A stretch of DNA of 64,000 bases from Onchocerca lupi (Eukaryota > Nematoda > Chromadorea > Rhabditida > Onchocercidae): NCBI GenBank assembly GCA_028564675.1, contig JAOVVO010000070.1, forward strand, positions 1 through 64,000. The letters are read 5' to 3'. Each line of letters opens with the position of its first letter. Positions within the stretch are counted from its first letter, which is position 1. Shown piece by piece: positions 35,901 to 47,734 of this stretch. The notes under the pieces are model-generated. The model saw only the letters and a program-made list of their open reading frames with translations. It had not been told where the DNA came from and ran no database searches. The position numbers were made by a program, and so were the translations under genes.

Positions 35901-38900
35901 CATACAACAAACAGACGAAGTAACTTTTGGGCATGATAATTTAAAGTCTCGATTGGAATTAGATGCAGAAAAAAATCTGGACGATATTAAATTGGATACG
36001 AACATTGATTTTTTGATGAGGACAAACAAGCCTAATGGAACATTATTGTATCTCGGTGAGAAAGTATGTGGCATTTGATAGTATGTTGTTTCAGATTTCC
36101 ATAAGTATAAAGTTATTTTTAACATTTGAATGTTTTTGCAAAGTCTGAGAGAGAAAAAGCAAAGAATATTTGTTTTCATAGATAAACACAAATTCAAAAC
36201 AACTGACAAGCAATTAAGTTATGGAAGCCACAATGTGAACTATGATGGAAAAATTTCTCAAAGCATTTTCAATTTAGAATGGTGAAGATATCGGAACTTT
36301 CATAGCATTGGAAATTCTCAAGGGTTTTTTAAATATACGAACGCGATTAGGAGGGAAAAAAGTGTTTTCAAAAAATATACCAAATAGAATCGACGACAAT
36401 AAAGTGCATTTGATAAGTTTGATCAGAGATCGGAATAATTTTACTGTAAGCTCCTGTTTTTATTTTTGTTTTTCTTTTCTAGTCAAGAATTACGCTTGCC
36501 TATTTTCTCACTTTCCTTCATGGAATATGCATTTTCAGTTATAATTTTGAGGTTAAAATGAATACATTACTTCATAGTGCAAAAATTTGATATTGAAAAT
36601 CATATTCACCAGATGAGAAGATAATGCAAACTCACTCACTAAATGTTGGCTTGTCATTTTTACTGCTTTGCCTGTAGTAAATACAATTTATTTGCAGGTT
36701 ACAGTGGATGATGATATTGCACGGATAAAATTCGATGTTGAAAATCGATTTGACCATCCGCTGCTAGCAGATACCTTAGTTTTGGGCAGTAGTGAAAATT
36801 TGTCTGTAGATGCATTTTCAAGTAGTGACTATTTCAAAGGGACACTACAAGATTTACATATCAACAGCTATTTGGTTCCTCTCACAACATTACCTACTGA
36901 TATCAAAATAGAGCAGTTTGGCGTTCAGATCAAAGAAGATAATATTCTTCAGGTAGTTACATTCTTTATATTGGCATGCAAGAATAAAATGTAAAAATTT
37001 TTTCTTTTACTTTCTTAAATGTATTTGATGAGGACTGAATATATTTGATGAAATTGATGAAAACGATTTCTACACTTTCATCACTCACTAACTTTTAAGA
37101 GTTATGTTGCAAAATTAATAGTGTGTTGAAAAACAAAATAGTTCATTAGTTTAATATGATTTGTGTTTGCAATATTACTTCTGATCATGCACAATACGCA
37201 CATTATTATTATTTCAAAAAAATTTCACCTCTTGATTTGGAATTAAAAAGACATTAACTCATAATACTTCAAATCTTTAAGGTTTTTCCAACTTACGGCA
37301 AGACAATTCTACGTCTCCGAGATTAATTTTTTTTTCTGCTCTACCTAAATCCAATTTTCATCCATTCTGCAGGGGACAATCTCGGATGATATCTGCAGTC
37401 TTTTGAAGCCATGTGTGAATGGAGAATGCTCAAATACTTTCAACGATTTTGAATGTATGTGTGAGTATGCGTGGATTGGAAAACGCTGCAATGAACGTGA
37501 TCATTGTGCACTTTCATCTTGCAACGTGAATGCAACGTGTACTAATTATGATGGTGGTTATGTTTGTAAGTGCTTCTGTCATTTTGCATGATTATTGTCA
37601 AATGCTGTTTGAATCAATCTTACTCAATCTTCTGAGTGAAATTGAAAAAGAAAAATCATAGTGATGCGATGATTATTGATAGGCAGTTCACCAGCAACAT
37701 TTGTGCCAACATCGTTCGCAAAATTTAAATTGGAGGATGGTGATGGTAGTGTTATGAAGGATATTTTGAAGCCTTTACAGATCAGTTTTATGCTGCGAAC
37801 TCGTTCCTTATCAGGTCAAATTATTTACTTGGTAAGTTTTATTTTAATCTTGTTACTTACAGAATTTTTTCTTGTATAATGTATTAAGTTGTATTAAATT
37901 GAAGATGTTGAATTTTAGTAAGTCAACTGAAAAATTAGCGTTTTTCATCATTTTTGCAGTGCATATCATCTCTATTGCACAAATTTCTTTTCCAGAAAAC
38001 TCAGAGGCTTTTCGTATCAATCTCGCTGAAAGATGGCTTATTTATCTATGAAGCATCAATGAATGGTAATATGAAAAAGCGAAGCACGAATCTGGCAATA
38101 AATGATGGTGTAATGCACACTATCGATATCAATCAGAACGGTCTTTATTTTGACGGCACACTTAGTGACAAGAAATCATCCTTATCTCTACCGATGAATA
38201 TGTTTGATTTCAGCGATAATTTCATTTTAGTGGTTGGACAACAAAATGATGAAGTGCCATCATTCGATGTTAGTGAATTTTGGAAATTCTTTTCCCGTCA
38301 AATTTAATTTGCTCTGCTTCGAATTCTGTAGTTTTTAAGTGAAATTTTTAGGAATAAAACCAAAATCCGTTGCAGAGACTTTTTAATCAGTTGAACTCGT
38401 ATTATCGACATTAGTTGTTTTCATTTGTCAAGTTAATCTCCTCTTCTGCATTGCATTGAACATGGCTTGCTGTCGTCTATGAAAACTGAATTTCAAAAAA
38501 GAGTTGTTCCTTTGATTTGTCTGTCGTCCATAAAAAAAAGAGTTAGGAGTTACCAAGGAGTAGTTCTGAAACAAAGTGATAATTAAATTGCTAATTGAAT
38601 AAATCTCCATATTAAATCAAACATTATATTCAATACCTGTTATTGTGCAAAATAAATGATATCTAATACACAAATTTTTTTTAGGGCTGTCTGGAAAATG
38701 TACAAATTGGAAGAACTCCACCGATTTCATTTTTTATTAACAATGAAGCTGGTAATTTGCTAGAAAATACTACGCATTTCAAATTAAAAAAGCGTCGAAA
38801 TATCATAGATAATCAGTGTTATGCTGAGAATCTCTGCGGTTTAGTAAATCCGTGTAAAAATGAAGCAATTTGTCATGATTTGTGGAATAAGCGAGTGTGC

Positions 38901-41900
38901 GAATGCCGACCTGGATTTACTGGCACTTTTTGTGAGGTAAAAGTCATATTTTAGATTTTGCTTACTCGGGAGGGGTGCATCTGGTACACATCTTATTCCA
39001 GCTAATCAATTTCAAATTCTTGATTTGCAACTTCTTATGAATTATTCAGGAATGATTGCTTGATAGAAGAGTTTTGATACAAGTAAATATTCCAATATTT
39101 TCTTATTTTGCAGATAAGAATTGACAGATGTGAAAATCACATCTGCCAATTTGGCGCATGCATTAATGGTATCGACGAATACAGGTCAATTTGAATTTTT
39201 CTTAATTAGTGCGTAATTAAAAAAAGACAGTTTAAAAATAACAGATGTAATTGGTCCAATGCTTCGTAATATCAAAGAAAAATGCAGAATAATAAAGCGA
39301 AGAAATCCAATTAAAAGTTTGAAAATTATTATTGTTTCCTGTTTCGTTGCAGCTGCGTGTGTTTACCAGGGTACGATGGACAATTTTGCGACAAAGAAAT
39401 GGATTTATGTAAATTATCGCCATGCTTGAACGGTGGAAACTGTACAATGGCAAAAGGCAGATACAATTGTAATTGTCCAGCTCATTTTGTCGGATCACGC
39501 TGTCAAGCACTCGTAAGAAATTTGAATAGATTTTATAAGAAATCAATAAAGTGAACGAAATTATTGAATTGAATAGGTGACGTAGAATTAAAATTGGAAC
39601 GATATATTAAGATAATAATCGCATTAAGAAACATCGAAGTTATCATTTAACATATGTCTTTTTAGAAATCATCAAAATGTGTTCCTTTGCCATGTGAAAA
39701 TGGAGCGAAATGTACAGTAGTCGAGGTCAGATATTATTCTTTGTTTGAAGGAAAAAATAATGATATTTCTAAAGCAGTGAGAATATGAAAGAAAGAATTT
39801 TGAATTACATTTAAAATAAAAGCACTGAAAGTTGCGAAAATAATGAATAAAACTAAATTAACTTCAGAAAAATAATCACTGTCTTCTGTTAAAGGTATCA
39901 CAGAATTTCCCTGGAGAGTTTTTTATACATAAATATCCCAATGGAAGTTTCAGTAAGTTCAACCAAGGAAGTGCTTCATTGTATTTATATTTTAGGATAC
40001 GTTCAAATGCGACTGTCAACCAGGTTTTGATGGTATACTTTGTGATGTACAAGAAGATCCTTGCCATTCAAATCCATGTAAAAACGGAGCGACATGCTTA
40101 TCAAAAGATGGCGATTTCAAATGTATATGTGTCAGTGGCTATGAGGGTAATTGTTTTATTTAAATTATCCTATTTTCAAAACATTGTCAAATCAGTATGG
40201 GAAATAAGTTATCAATATATGTAAGTTCTGCTTGCTCATTTGAGGCTTCACAATATATTCGAGCTATTCTTTTGCAGTTCAGAATTTTCCGCTTGAAAGA
40301 AAAAAGCACAGCGAAGTGAGAAAAGCTAATAAGATTTCGCAAATCTTTTTATAACGCTTGTGAGCAAAAAAAAAAAAAGAGAAAAAATCCAAAGCTTTTT
40401 TGCTATTTAAAACCATTTTATTTCATTAGCAAATATATATATAATATAAGAATTATTGCGCAAGAAGTGATCTTGTGCACTACGATAGTAGTTAATAAAA
40501 TCTGCTCTCGCTGTATAATTTAAACTCAATAAGATCAGCTATAGTCTTAGAAAGGCCATCAACTGTTCTTAATAAAGTTTTAAAAAATAATATTCAGTAG
40601 TTTCATCATTTTATGCAATGTAATATGCAATTCATAATTTTCATGATATCTTCTCAACTTACTTATTCAACTCATTTGCAGGTCGAATTTGTGATGAAAT
40701 GAAAGATTACTGTAGCATATCACCTTGTGTTCATGGAGAATGCAAAACAGTAACTGATAACTTCTTGTGTGATTGTGAACTCGGCTGGAGTGGTGAACAC
40801 TGCGATATTGATATCAATGAATGCATGCGATTTCCTTGTGAACATGATGGTAACTGCACCAATACACTTGGATCGTATCAATGCAGTTGCGATAGCTATC
40901 ATTTAGGTTATTTTCTGTTATTCTAGTGAAATTTCGTTTAACTCATCGATTTTTAAAATCATTTCAATTGTTAAAGCTTATAAGCTCAACATTCTACTTG
41001 GAAACTATTTACATCAACGAAAAAAATGTGTTTCGGACTCCTTTTATTAGTAATTCTTCTACGGGCCACTAAAGATATGGAGAAACTTTGATTTTTTGAT
41101 TTTAATAAGTCCCAACATTATAACAACATAAAATGGTGATTGCAAAATCTTTATTTAATACTGATTAATTCTGAATTTCAGGAGATCATTGTGAAATAGT
41201 GGGCAGTTGTGTACAGGAACCATGTGGTGAGAACGGTGATTGCATACAGCAAACATCAACTACACATTCATGTGTCTGCAGACGAGGCTATACCGGCGAT
41301 GCATGTGATATAATGATTGATTATTGCAATCCAGATCCATGCGAGAATGGTGCTACTTGCCAAAGATTCATTGGTGGCTTCAACTGCTCATGCTTAGCTG
41401 GTTTTACAGGTTATTTGATATTGATAAGGACTGAAAGCTTACTTAATTAAGAATTAACATATAAAGAACCGAAGATTTCAATGCATATTTTGCTATCACT
41501 CACTATAATTATCCTATTTCCAATCCACTTAATTTCTTGGGAATGAAATTTGGAGATTTTAATCCTTTTTCAAAATATTGCTCAAATCGCATAAATAATT
41601 GTGGGAAGGAAAAAAAACTTCTTCTTTCGATATAAGAAATTTCAATTACCGAAGATAAATAAACGAGATTTTTGCGATATAATTTTTTTTTTTTTTTTGA
41701 CATTCAGAAGTGTCATTAGCTCGTTCAATTCAACTTTACATAAATAAATATACGTCAAAAAGTGAATGTTGACTGATTGAAGGAGAGACATGCTCAGTGG
41801 ATATCGATGATTGCATCAATGAAGTATGCCAGAACGGTGGACGTTGTACGGATCGCGTGAATGGATACGAATGTGACTGTGAAGGTACAGGTTATCAGGG

Positions 41901-43123
41901 CACCCACTGCACTGAGGACATCGATGAATGTGAACTGGACATTTGTGCATATGGCAGATGTACCAACTTGGTTGGCTCATATGACTGTGCTTGTGACATT
42001 GGTTAGTTTGTTTGGTTGTAGAAATGAATATGAATGAGTGTGAGAAAATCTGCGATGAACCATCTGTTTTAGGGTACATCGGAAAGCGATGTACTGTAGA
42101 AGATCCATGCGTTCCGGATAGCCTGAATCGAACGAAACACGACTGTGTGCATGGCGCATGCGTTCGTCCTGCAATTACCATGAAGAATGGTCAGGAAATG
42201 GCAAATTATGAATGCGAATGTGAGTTCGGCTATGGCGGAGAGCACTGCATCCATTTAATCGAGAAGAAAAGGTATACTGCCTTACTTCATTTGGACAAGT
42301 TTATCACTTTTCAATTTCTTATTCCTGCTAATTGATTTCTTCAATACTATCAATTGACATGGAATATGAGATTCTATTCTTCACGTACATTTCAGTGTGT
42401 TGTGCTGTGTGTCCAAGACATGGAAATTTTTGTTGTATTTTCAGTACTAGGTCAGTCAGTCTAGATACGAATTGCAGAATTTGTGAAATATTTATAGCTC
42501 AACTTTTGCATTATTTCACTGACCTAAAGAATTGCGACTGAACTGATGATAATAGGGCCGTATGAAAATAGCATGGCGATTATAACTTGGAGTTTCTTTT
42601 ATTAATTTAGTAATCTTTAAGATCTGTATCACTGAGTTACATAGTTGGACCGATACTGGCCTTTATAATGGCACTGTTCATCGTTGGTTTTGTATTATTC
42701 GCAGTAATAATGATTCGTGGACGACGAGCAACTCAAGGTACTTATAGTCCATCGCATCACGAAAGTAGCATTTCACGAATGCCGGTCAGTTTTAAAATTT
42801 AAAAAAATTAAAGAATACAAATATAAAATTCTTTTATATTTATTGCTAATTTTCATCTGATTACTAAACAGAAAATTTGGAAAGAAGTGGTTTAAAATTC
42901 TTAACAAATCTGCATAAATAAAAATGAAAATATTCCTCTTGGCTCTTCAAATAACGTTGCAAGTTCTTAACTAATTGCTTGGTTTTAGAAAGTAGTGATA
43001 ATGAAGGGTTAATAAATAAAATGATAAAGATATATCTATGTAAGCAAAAATAACAATATACAGATTTCTCTGTTTCAGATGAATTCAATGCTCAAATCTC
43101 CACCTGAAGAGAGATTGATATAA
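29916..43123 (+). CDS. crb-1: Crumbs homologue (CRB-1 type), apical polarity receptor; 5' end incomplete
   Basis: Type I membrane protein that organises the apical membrane and junctions. Thirty-one exons join in phase: 29916-30128, 30678-30747, 30906-30999, 31154-31304, 31664-31788, 32155-32235, 32328-32482, 32663-32799, 33054-33188, 33447-33589, 33710-33826, 34020-34195, 34459-34681, 35369-35544, 35763-36063, 36278-36445, 36698-36952, 37373-37565, 37683-37831, 37996-38268, 38685-38936, 39114-39184, 39353-39512, 39666-39725, 39996-40146, 40682-40906, 41182-41409, 41783-42001, 42073-42271, 42622-42784, 43079-43123; about 1,701 residues. Order: about twelve EGF modules, LamG, EGF, LamG, EGF pair, LamG, about eleven EGF modules (several calcium-binding, DIDEC), a membrane segment (IVGPILAFI...), and a short tail with the FERM-binding RATQGTYSPS and the C-terminal PDZ ligand PPEERLI. 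The signal-peptide exon is missing upstream. Confidence 0.93.
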
Positions 43124-44120
43124 TAAAAACAGAGTATTATGACAACTCTTAAAGTAATCAATTTGTATCATCTTTCTCCTTTTTACGGGTTTGAAATATG
43201 CCTTTAACTGTTCCCCGAGTATTTTTGTAACAGAAAAATATTTTTTTGCATGCTTCTATTATTTATGCTCTTTATGAGGCCAAATATGTATTGAACATAC
43301 TTAATTAGAGTAATTACTTATCTAGCGTATAATAAATTCTGTTGAATGCGCTTAACTGAAAAACTTTTATGAGTACTGAATATGCCATAAGTTTCGTCCA
43401 ATCAAACATTTCAAATTAAGTGTTACTGTTTATCAAGGTTGATTGTTTTGATTGTTAAGTTTTTTCCGCTGTTTTGATGAAAAATCATAAAAATATGGAT
43501 TTGTGTTTCAATGGCTTTAAATTCATTCGTTTCTCCATCTCTAATTTCTGGATATATATAACACTGTAATCTCTTTCTCAAAGAATAATTTGGCATAATG
43601 ATTAATTAGGTTGAATCAATAATATTCGATAATGCCAAGCTTGAAAATTCAGCAGGACATTGTCGGCGAAAGCCAAAAAGTGTCAGATAGTATCATGACA
43701 ATTACTGTAGATAAAGAGTGCTAAAGGTCAAATGGGGCGGCATAGTTTCAGAGAGATGAAAAATATGTTTTCCGCCATGCTTGTCGCCAAACACTCTAAT
43801 TAACAGGTAAATAAAGCGAGATCATGAGGCATCAAATTGGAGATCAAGAAAGGAGGGATTTCGAAAAGATGTATAAGGTTCGGATTTGGAGTAGAAACAT
43901 CTTATTCCACGAGTTGGAACGAGCACCAGTGTTCCGTGCGACACTATGCCACAACAACCCCAGCAAAGTTGGGTCGAGTCGACACAACAATCAACAATCA
44001 AAAAGCAGTATTCATTCTACGAACGACAAAGTGAAGAATACGTAGTGTTAATTCCTCGATAGTAGTTTATTCCACCCTTAAAAATTCTCTCTTCAACTAG
44101 GAATTGTTTCTTTCGCAAAA
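43124..44120. other. 3' flank of Crumbs and an unresolved open stretch
   Basis: An AATAAA overlaps the Crumbs stop codon (43122-43127) and others follow near 43330. Between 43824 and 44045 two overlapping plus-strand frames stay open (73 and 65 codons), one with SVRHYATTTPAKLGRVDTT; the base composition is richer in GC than the flanks. I cannot assign it. It directly precedes the CIR1 retrocopy and may be part of the same insertion or its 5' UTR. Confidence 0.35.
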
Positions 44121-44802
44121 ATGGGTAAAAAATTTCAAAGTTTTATGAGCAAAAAGGATTTCCATCCAAGCTCATTGCGGAATATCAAGAAGGTATGGCA
44201 GGCACGTCAAAAAGATGAAATGGAGAAGAAACATCAGGAGGAATTGCGAGCTGCATATGAACGGGAACAAGAAATGCTGAACAACAAAGCTCTTCTAGGA
44301 GATGAAAAGGCACGCATGGGTCTTTCATTCATGTATGATGCACCTCCTGGCCTTAACAAGAAGGAAGAGGACAAAGCCAAGCCGAAATTCAAATGGCAAG
44401 GAAAATATAATGCACCGAGGAAAGACTGGGCCAAGAACAATGATGCCATAATTGATCAATCTTTCGGCATACAAATGCGTAATGTTCGAATGTGAAATGT
44501 CACACATGGGGACATTTTAACACAGATCATGAATTTTCGCCATACAATATGAGTGGAAACTTCGAAAATCCTGGATATGCAAACGATCCATCGGATTTGT
44601 TCAAGCAGCTGCATAAAGATCGTACAGAAGGAAAGAACTCGAAAAACGAAAACAAGAGAAACCTTAAACTTCAACCATCCAAGAAATAGAGCCTTCAACT
44701 TCAGCATTTCTGAAGTTGAAGGCTGTATTTCTTCATGTTGTTAAAAAGAAACATCGAAAGCAAAAAAGTGATTTTGATGAATCGTCGATGGGTTGTTCAT
44801 GA
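44121..44802 (+). pseudogene. intronless, frameshifted copy of CIR1 (CBF1-interacting corepressor)
   Basis: The first 124 codons match the N-terminal CIR domain: MGKKFQSFMSKKDFHPSSL, NIKKVW, LGDEKARMGLSFMYDAPPG and SFGIQMRNVR. In intact CIR1 a zinc knuckle follows at once. Here a one-base loss near 44490 brings a TGA, and the knuckle (VKCHTWGHFNTDHEF) continues in the next frame with its last Cys replaced by Phe. Similarity (YNMSGNFENPGYANDPSDL) runs to about 44670, after which the lysine-rich tail (KKKHRKQKSDFDESS) is in a third frame, ending at 44802. No introns interrupt it. Intronless structure plus two frameshifts and a lost zinc ligand indicate a processed pseudogene; no poly(A) tail or target-site repeat is visible. 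A sequencing error in a real intronless gene is the alternative. Confidence 0.78.
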
Positions 44803-44849
44803 TGAAAGATGGGAAAAATTGAAAAAGACGAGGAATAGAAATTTCTTAC

Positions 44850-45727
44850 TCCTTCAAAACACTCCAATTCATGCACTTCTTTAGGACCAAGACATGCCAT
44901 CGAAATATCTAAAATATCTCGTAATAAATTAATTGCTGCATGAATATCTGGATCTTCTGCAATATGTCCCTTGCCTCCAGTTATTGCCTGAAATAATCTT
45001 TTTATTGAAGAACTTTACTTGATATCATTTGAAAGTGCTGCATTATAATTTTTCAAATTTTTAAGAGATGGAATCAATTTATCGGGAGTCTCTGTTACAA
45101 TAGATGAATGAATCATTTGTGTGAAGCATTTCCTGTTGAATAAATTGAGATGAATGCATACTTGCATTGATATCTGCATAGCTTTGAGACGTTCATATGG
45201 TATCGTATAATGATCAATAGACTTATCAAGCATCACATCTAAACGTAGCGGATCATGTTTCTTGAGCTTTTCATCTGCCAACTCAAGGGCTTCCTTATAA
45301 AAATTCTGGACGTGGGCACGCAAACCTAAAATCAAGTCTTATTTTAAATATAAAACACGTTGCACAAATATGGTCAATTTGGAATACTTATAGAGACACA
45401 ATACCTCAAAATACGGAAGTCACGAAGTTATCGTAAGCATAGCATGCTCAAATTTATTATTAATAAGCATTCAAGATTTATTAAAATCCTTATTAACGGA
45501 TTTTATAATTGAGACATCTAAAGTTAGCCAAAATGCAAAGAAGTTCAATTAATCGCTAGATTATCTGTTTCTGTATTTCATTGAATGGATATCTCACTAA
45601 ATGACAGATCGGTATATATTTCATCCCTCAGCAACAACGAATATTTGATGAAGAGGAAGAAATTGAAATCCAATAAAAAATTTACCAAACAATTGATCAT
45701 CATTGCAATATCTGCGTAATATCGAAA
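44850..45727 (-). CDS. divergent 14-3-3-like protein, C-terminal part
   Basis: Two exons are secure: 45325-45162 and 44987-44850, in phase; a third, 45727-45686 (YCNDDQLFG), fits by phase but is less certain. The peptide FYKEALELADEKLKKHDPLR, then LDKSIDHYTI, and later HAAINLLRDILDIS follows helices 6 to 9 of 14-3-3 proteins (YQEA..., HPIRL, NFSVFYYEI, LLRDNLTLW). The two asparagines that hold the bound phosphopeptide backbone in true 14-3-3s are Asp (LDKS) and Ile (RDILD) here. N-terminal exons were not found. Exon 44987-44850 ends at a GTAAGA donor, so a last exon may lie beyond, although the frame also runs on to a TGA near 44742. It converges on the CIR1 copy, 48 bases away. Assignment rests on pattern, not on alignment scores. 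Confidence 0.55.
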
Positions 45728-47734
45728 CTAATAATCGCGAAGTTTGGTAAAATTTTTAATTCAATATTTTCTGCAGCGAGTAGGTTATCCATACCATACA
45801 GTTCAGAAAACGATTATAATTTATAAGTTTCACCAGTATCTTCAACTTTGCTTGCATTGTATGATATTAAACTGTTTTATGAATATATCCGAAAATTGTC
45901 GGTTAGCAAGTTTTCCGCTACAAATGATGGTGGCAAAAAATGGCGATGATGATGAACGTAGATGAATGTCATGTTTTTCCCTAATTTTATCTAACCTTAA
46001 ATATTCAGATTACATTCTGACAATTTTTTCTTCCTGCTTCTGTATCAAGCAGTAAATCAGAATATTATACCAAATATAATTCCTTGAACTAATTCTTACC
46101 AATTCATTCGCCAAAGTTGCGAACTTTGGCAACATTATCTATTCTACTTGGAATTTCAGTCGCTTAAATAACAAATGTAATTTGCCTCAATTCTATTTAT
46201 AGCCAGCTAATAAATATATCCGAAATTTCTTTGAAATTACTCATTGCTTTTCGCTACTTTCAACGCGGATGATCAATTTTGATTGGAATTATTTTGACAT
46301 TATTTCTACTTTTGCGGTAGGGTTGTGATACGATACGACAAATACATTGGAACTATCAACAGCTTATCCTTCAGAATATTTATTATTCCTTCCTTTGAAT
46401 GAATATTGATAATGTTAATTAATCAGGAATGAAAAGAGAAAAGAGAAAAATATTTCCATAACAATTTGGGCGAACTACTTTGATGGACCCTGTGGCCTAA
46501 TGGATAAGGCGTCGCCCTCCGGAGGCGAAGATTGCAGGTTCGAGTCCTGTCAGGGTCGGGATTTCGTCATTCTTTATGGTTTCGTGTGAAGTAATTAATG
46601 AGGCAAAATTATCCTGAATCAAATGGGGATTAGCTCTTTAGTTCCAGAATCAATTAGTATGGATTGGACTTTTCTAACCGGTGATCAACTGAGGTTCTTC
46701 TTTCACGCATCTTCATATTAGTTCCCAGAGATGTTTCATATCAATAGACTTTTAATTTCGAAGTTATTTATCTGATTAGCTAGATTTTACAAGAGCTCTG
46801 AACTCTGAAAAATTCAAAACTGTCGATCCTGTCCTTTTGGACTTTCTTTACCACCCCAATATTACTTCTGCATTATATTTTCTATGCTTATTAACAATAT
46901 ACTATGTCATTACTACACTGCTGGGTATTCATAATCTTACTTTTCTCAAATATTCCACATAAAGAAAGGCGGCATAACTGTGTGCTTATCCATAGACTGA
47001 ATGGTACATATTCATGTACATCTATACTCAAACATGCTGTTTTGATTAAACCTTTATTCCCGATAAAATATCTTGTAGATCTATTCCAATGTATAAGACA
47101 GTATAGTAAGAAAAAATTGCTTTTCATACAGTAAAAAAACTACAATCAAAAGCATTAATCTTAACACAGACCAACAAAGAACAGAATATCAACATATCAC
47201 AGATTCAAAACATGAAATATAAGCAAAATCTGAAAATCAGAACTTAAATCGCCGGAATACATCATCTATTTCAACTATTATAAATTAATAAATCTCCAAG
47301 ATTTCTTTCCTACTAAAACTACTTTGAATTAAAATTGAATATCAAATTTTACTGCAAATCTCATGAGAAAAGTAAAAATTTCGTAAATATTAATTTATGT
47401 TCCTTAACCAAAGACTTAAAATTCCCATTTATTTAAAGCTTTTTTTTTTGTACGAAAATTAAAACTTTTTTCAACTCCAATGCCTTTAATTCTTTATTTT
47501 TTTGATATTCTTTTTACTTACGTGGAATGCAAAAAAAAAAAAAAAAAGATGTGAAATCTTTTCCTGTGATGGTTTTTTCATAGTTGACAGGTTAAAATCT
47601 TATTAAGAAATGGAATGAAGTAACCAAGATTTCAGAAAAATGTACAACAAGAACAGTAATTATAATCCGTTTTTCATCTTTTTTTTCTATAATACATGGA
47701 TGCATACACCATTCACAATTCAGGAATGGTACTC
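45728..47734. other. intergenic apart from one tRNA gene
   Basis: No exons of the 14-3-3-like gene's N-terminal half could be placed here. The opposing open frames at 46891-47134 show no conserved motif. Poly(A)/poly(T) tracts near 47444 and 47530. Confidence 0.45.
46486..46558 (+). tRNA. tRNA-Arg (anticodon CCG)
   Basis: The 73 bases fold into a full cloverleaf: acceptor GACCCTG/CAGGGTC, D arm GCCT/AGGC, anticodon stem TCGCC/GGCGA with loop CTCCGGA (anticodon CCG at loop positions 3-5, reading CGG), variable loop AGATT, and T arm GCAGG/CCTGT with loop TTCGAGT. The internal promoter boxes match: A box TGGCCTAATGG, B box GGTTCGAGTCC. No intron. The first TTTT run downstream is about 110 bases away, so the usual RNA polymerase III terminator is not adjacent. 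Confidence 0.96.

Noticed and set aside
43824..44045. Two overlapping plus-strand frames
   Set aside because: Composition is coding-like, but the two frames are mutually exclusive, no family is recognised and no splice structure fits; left as unresolved.
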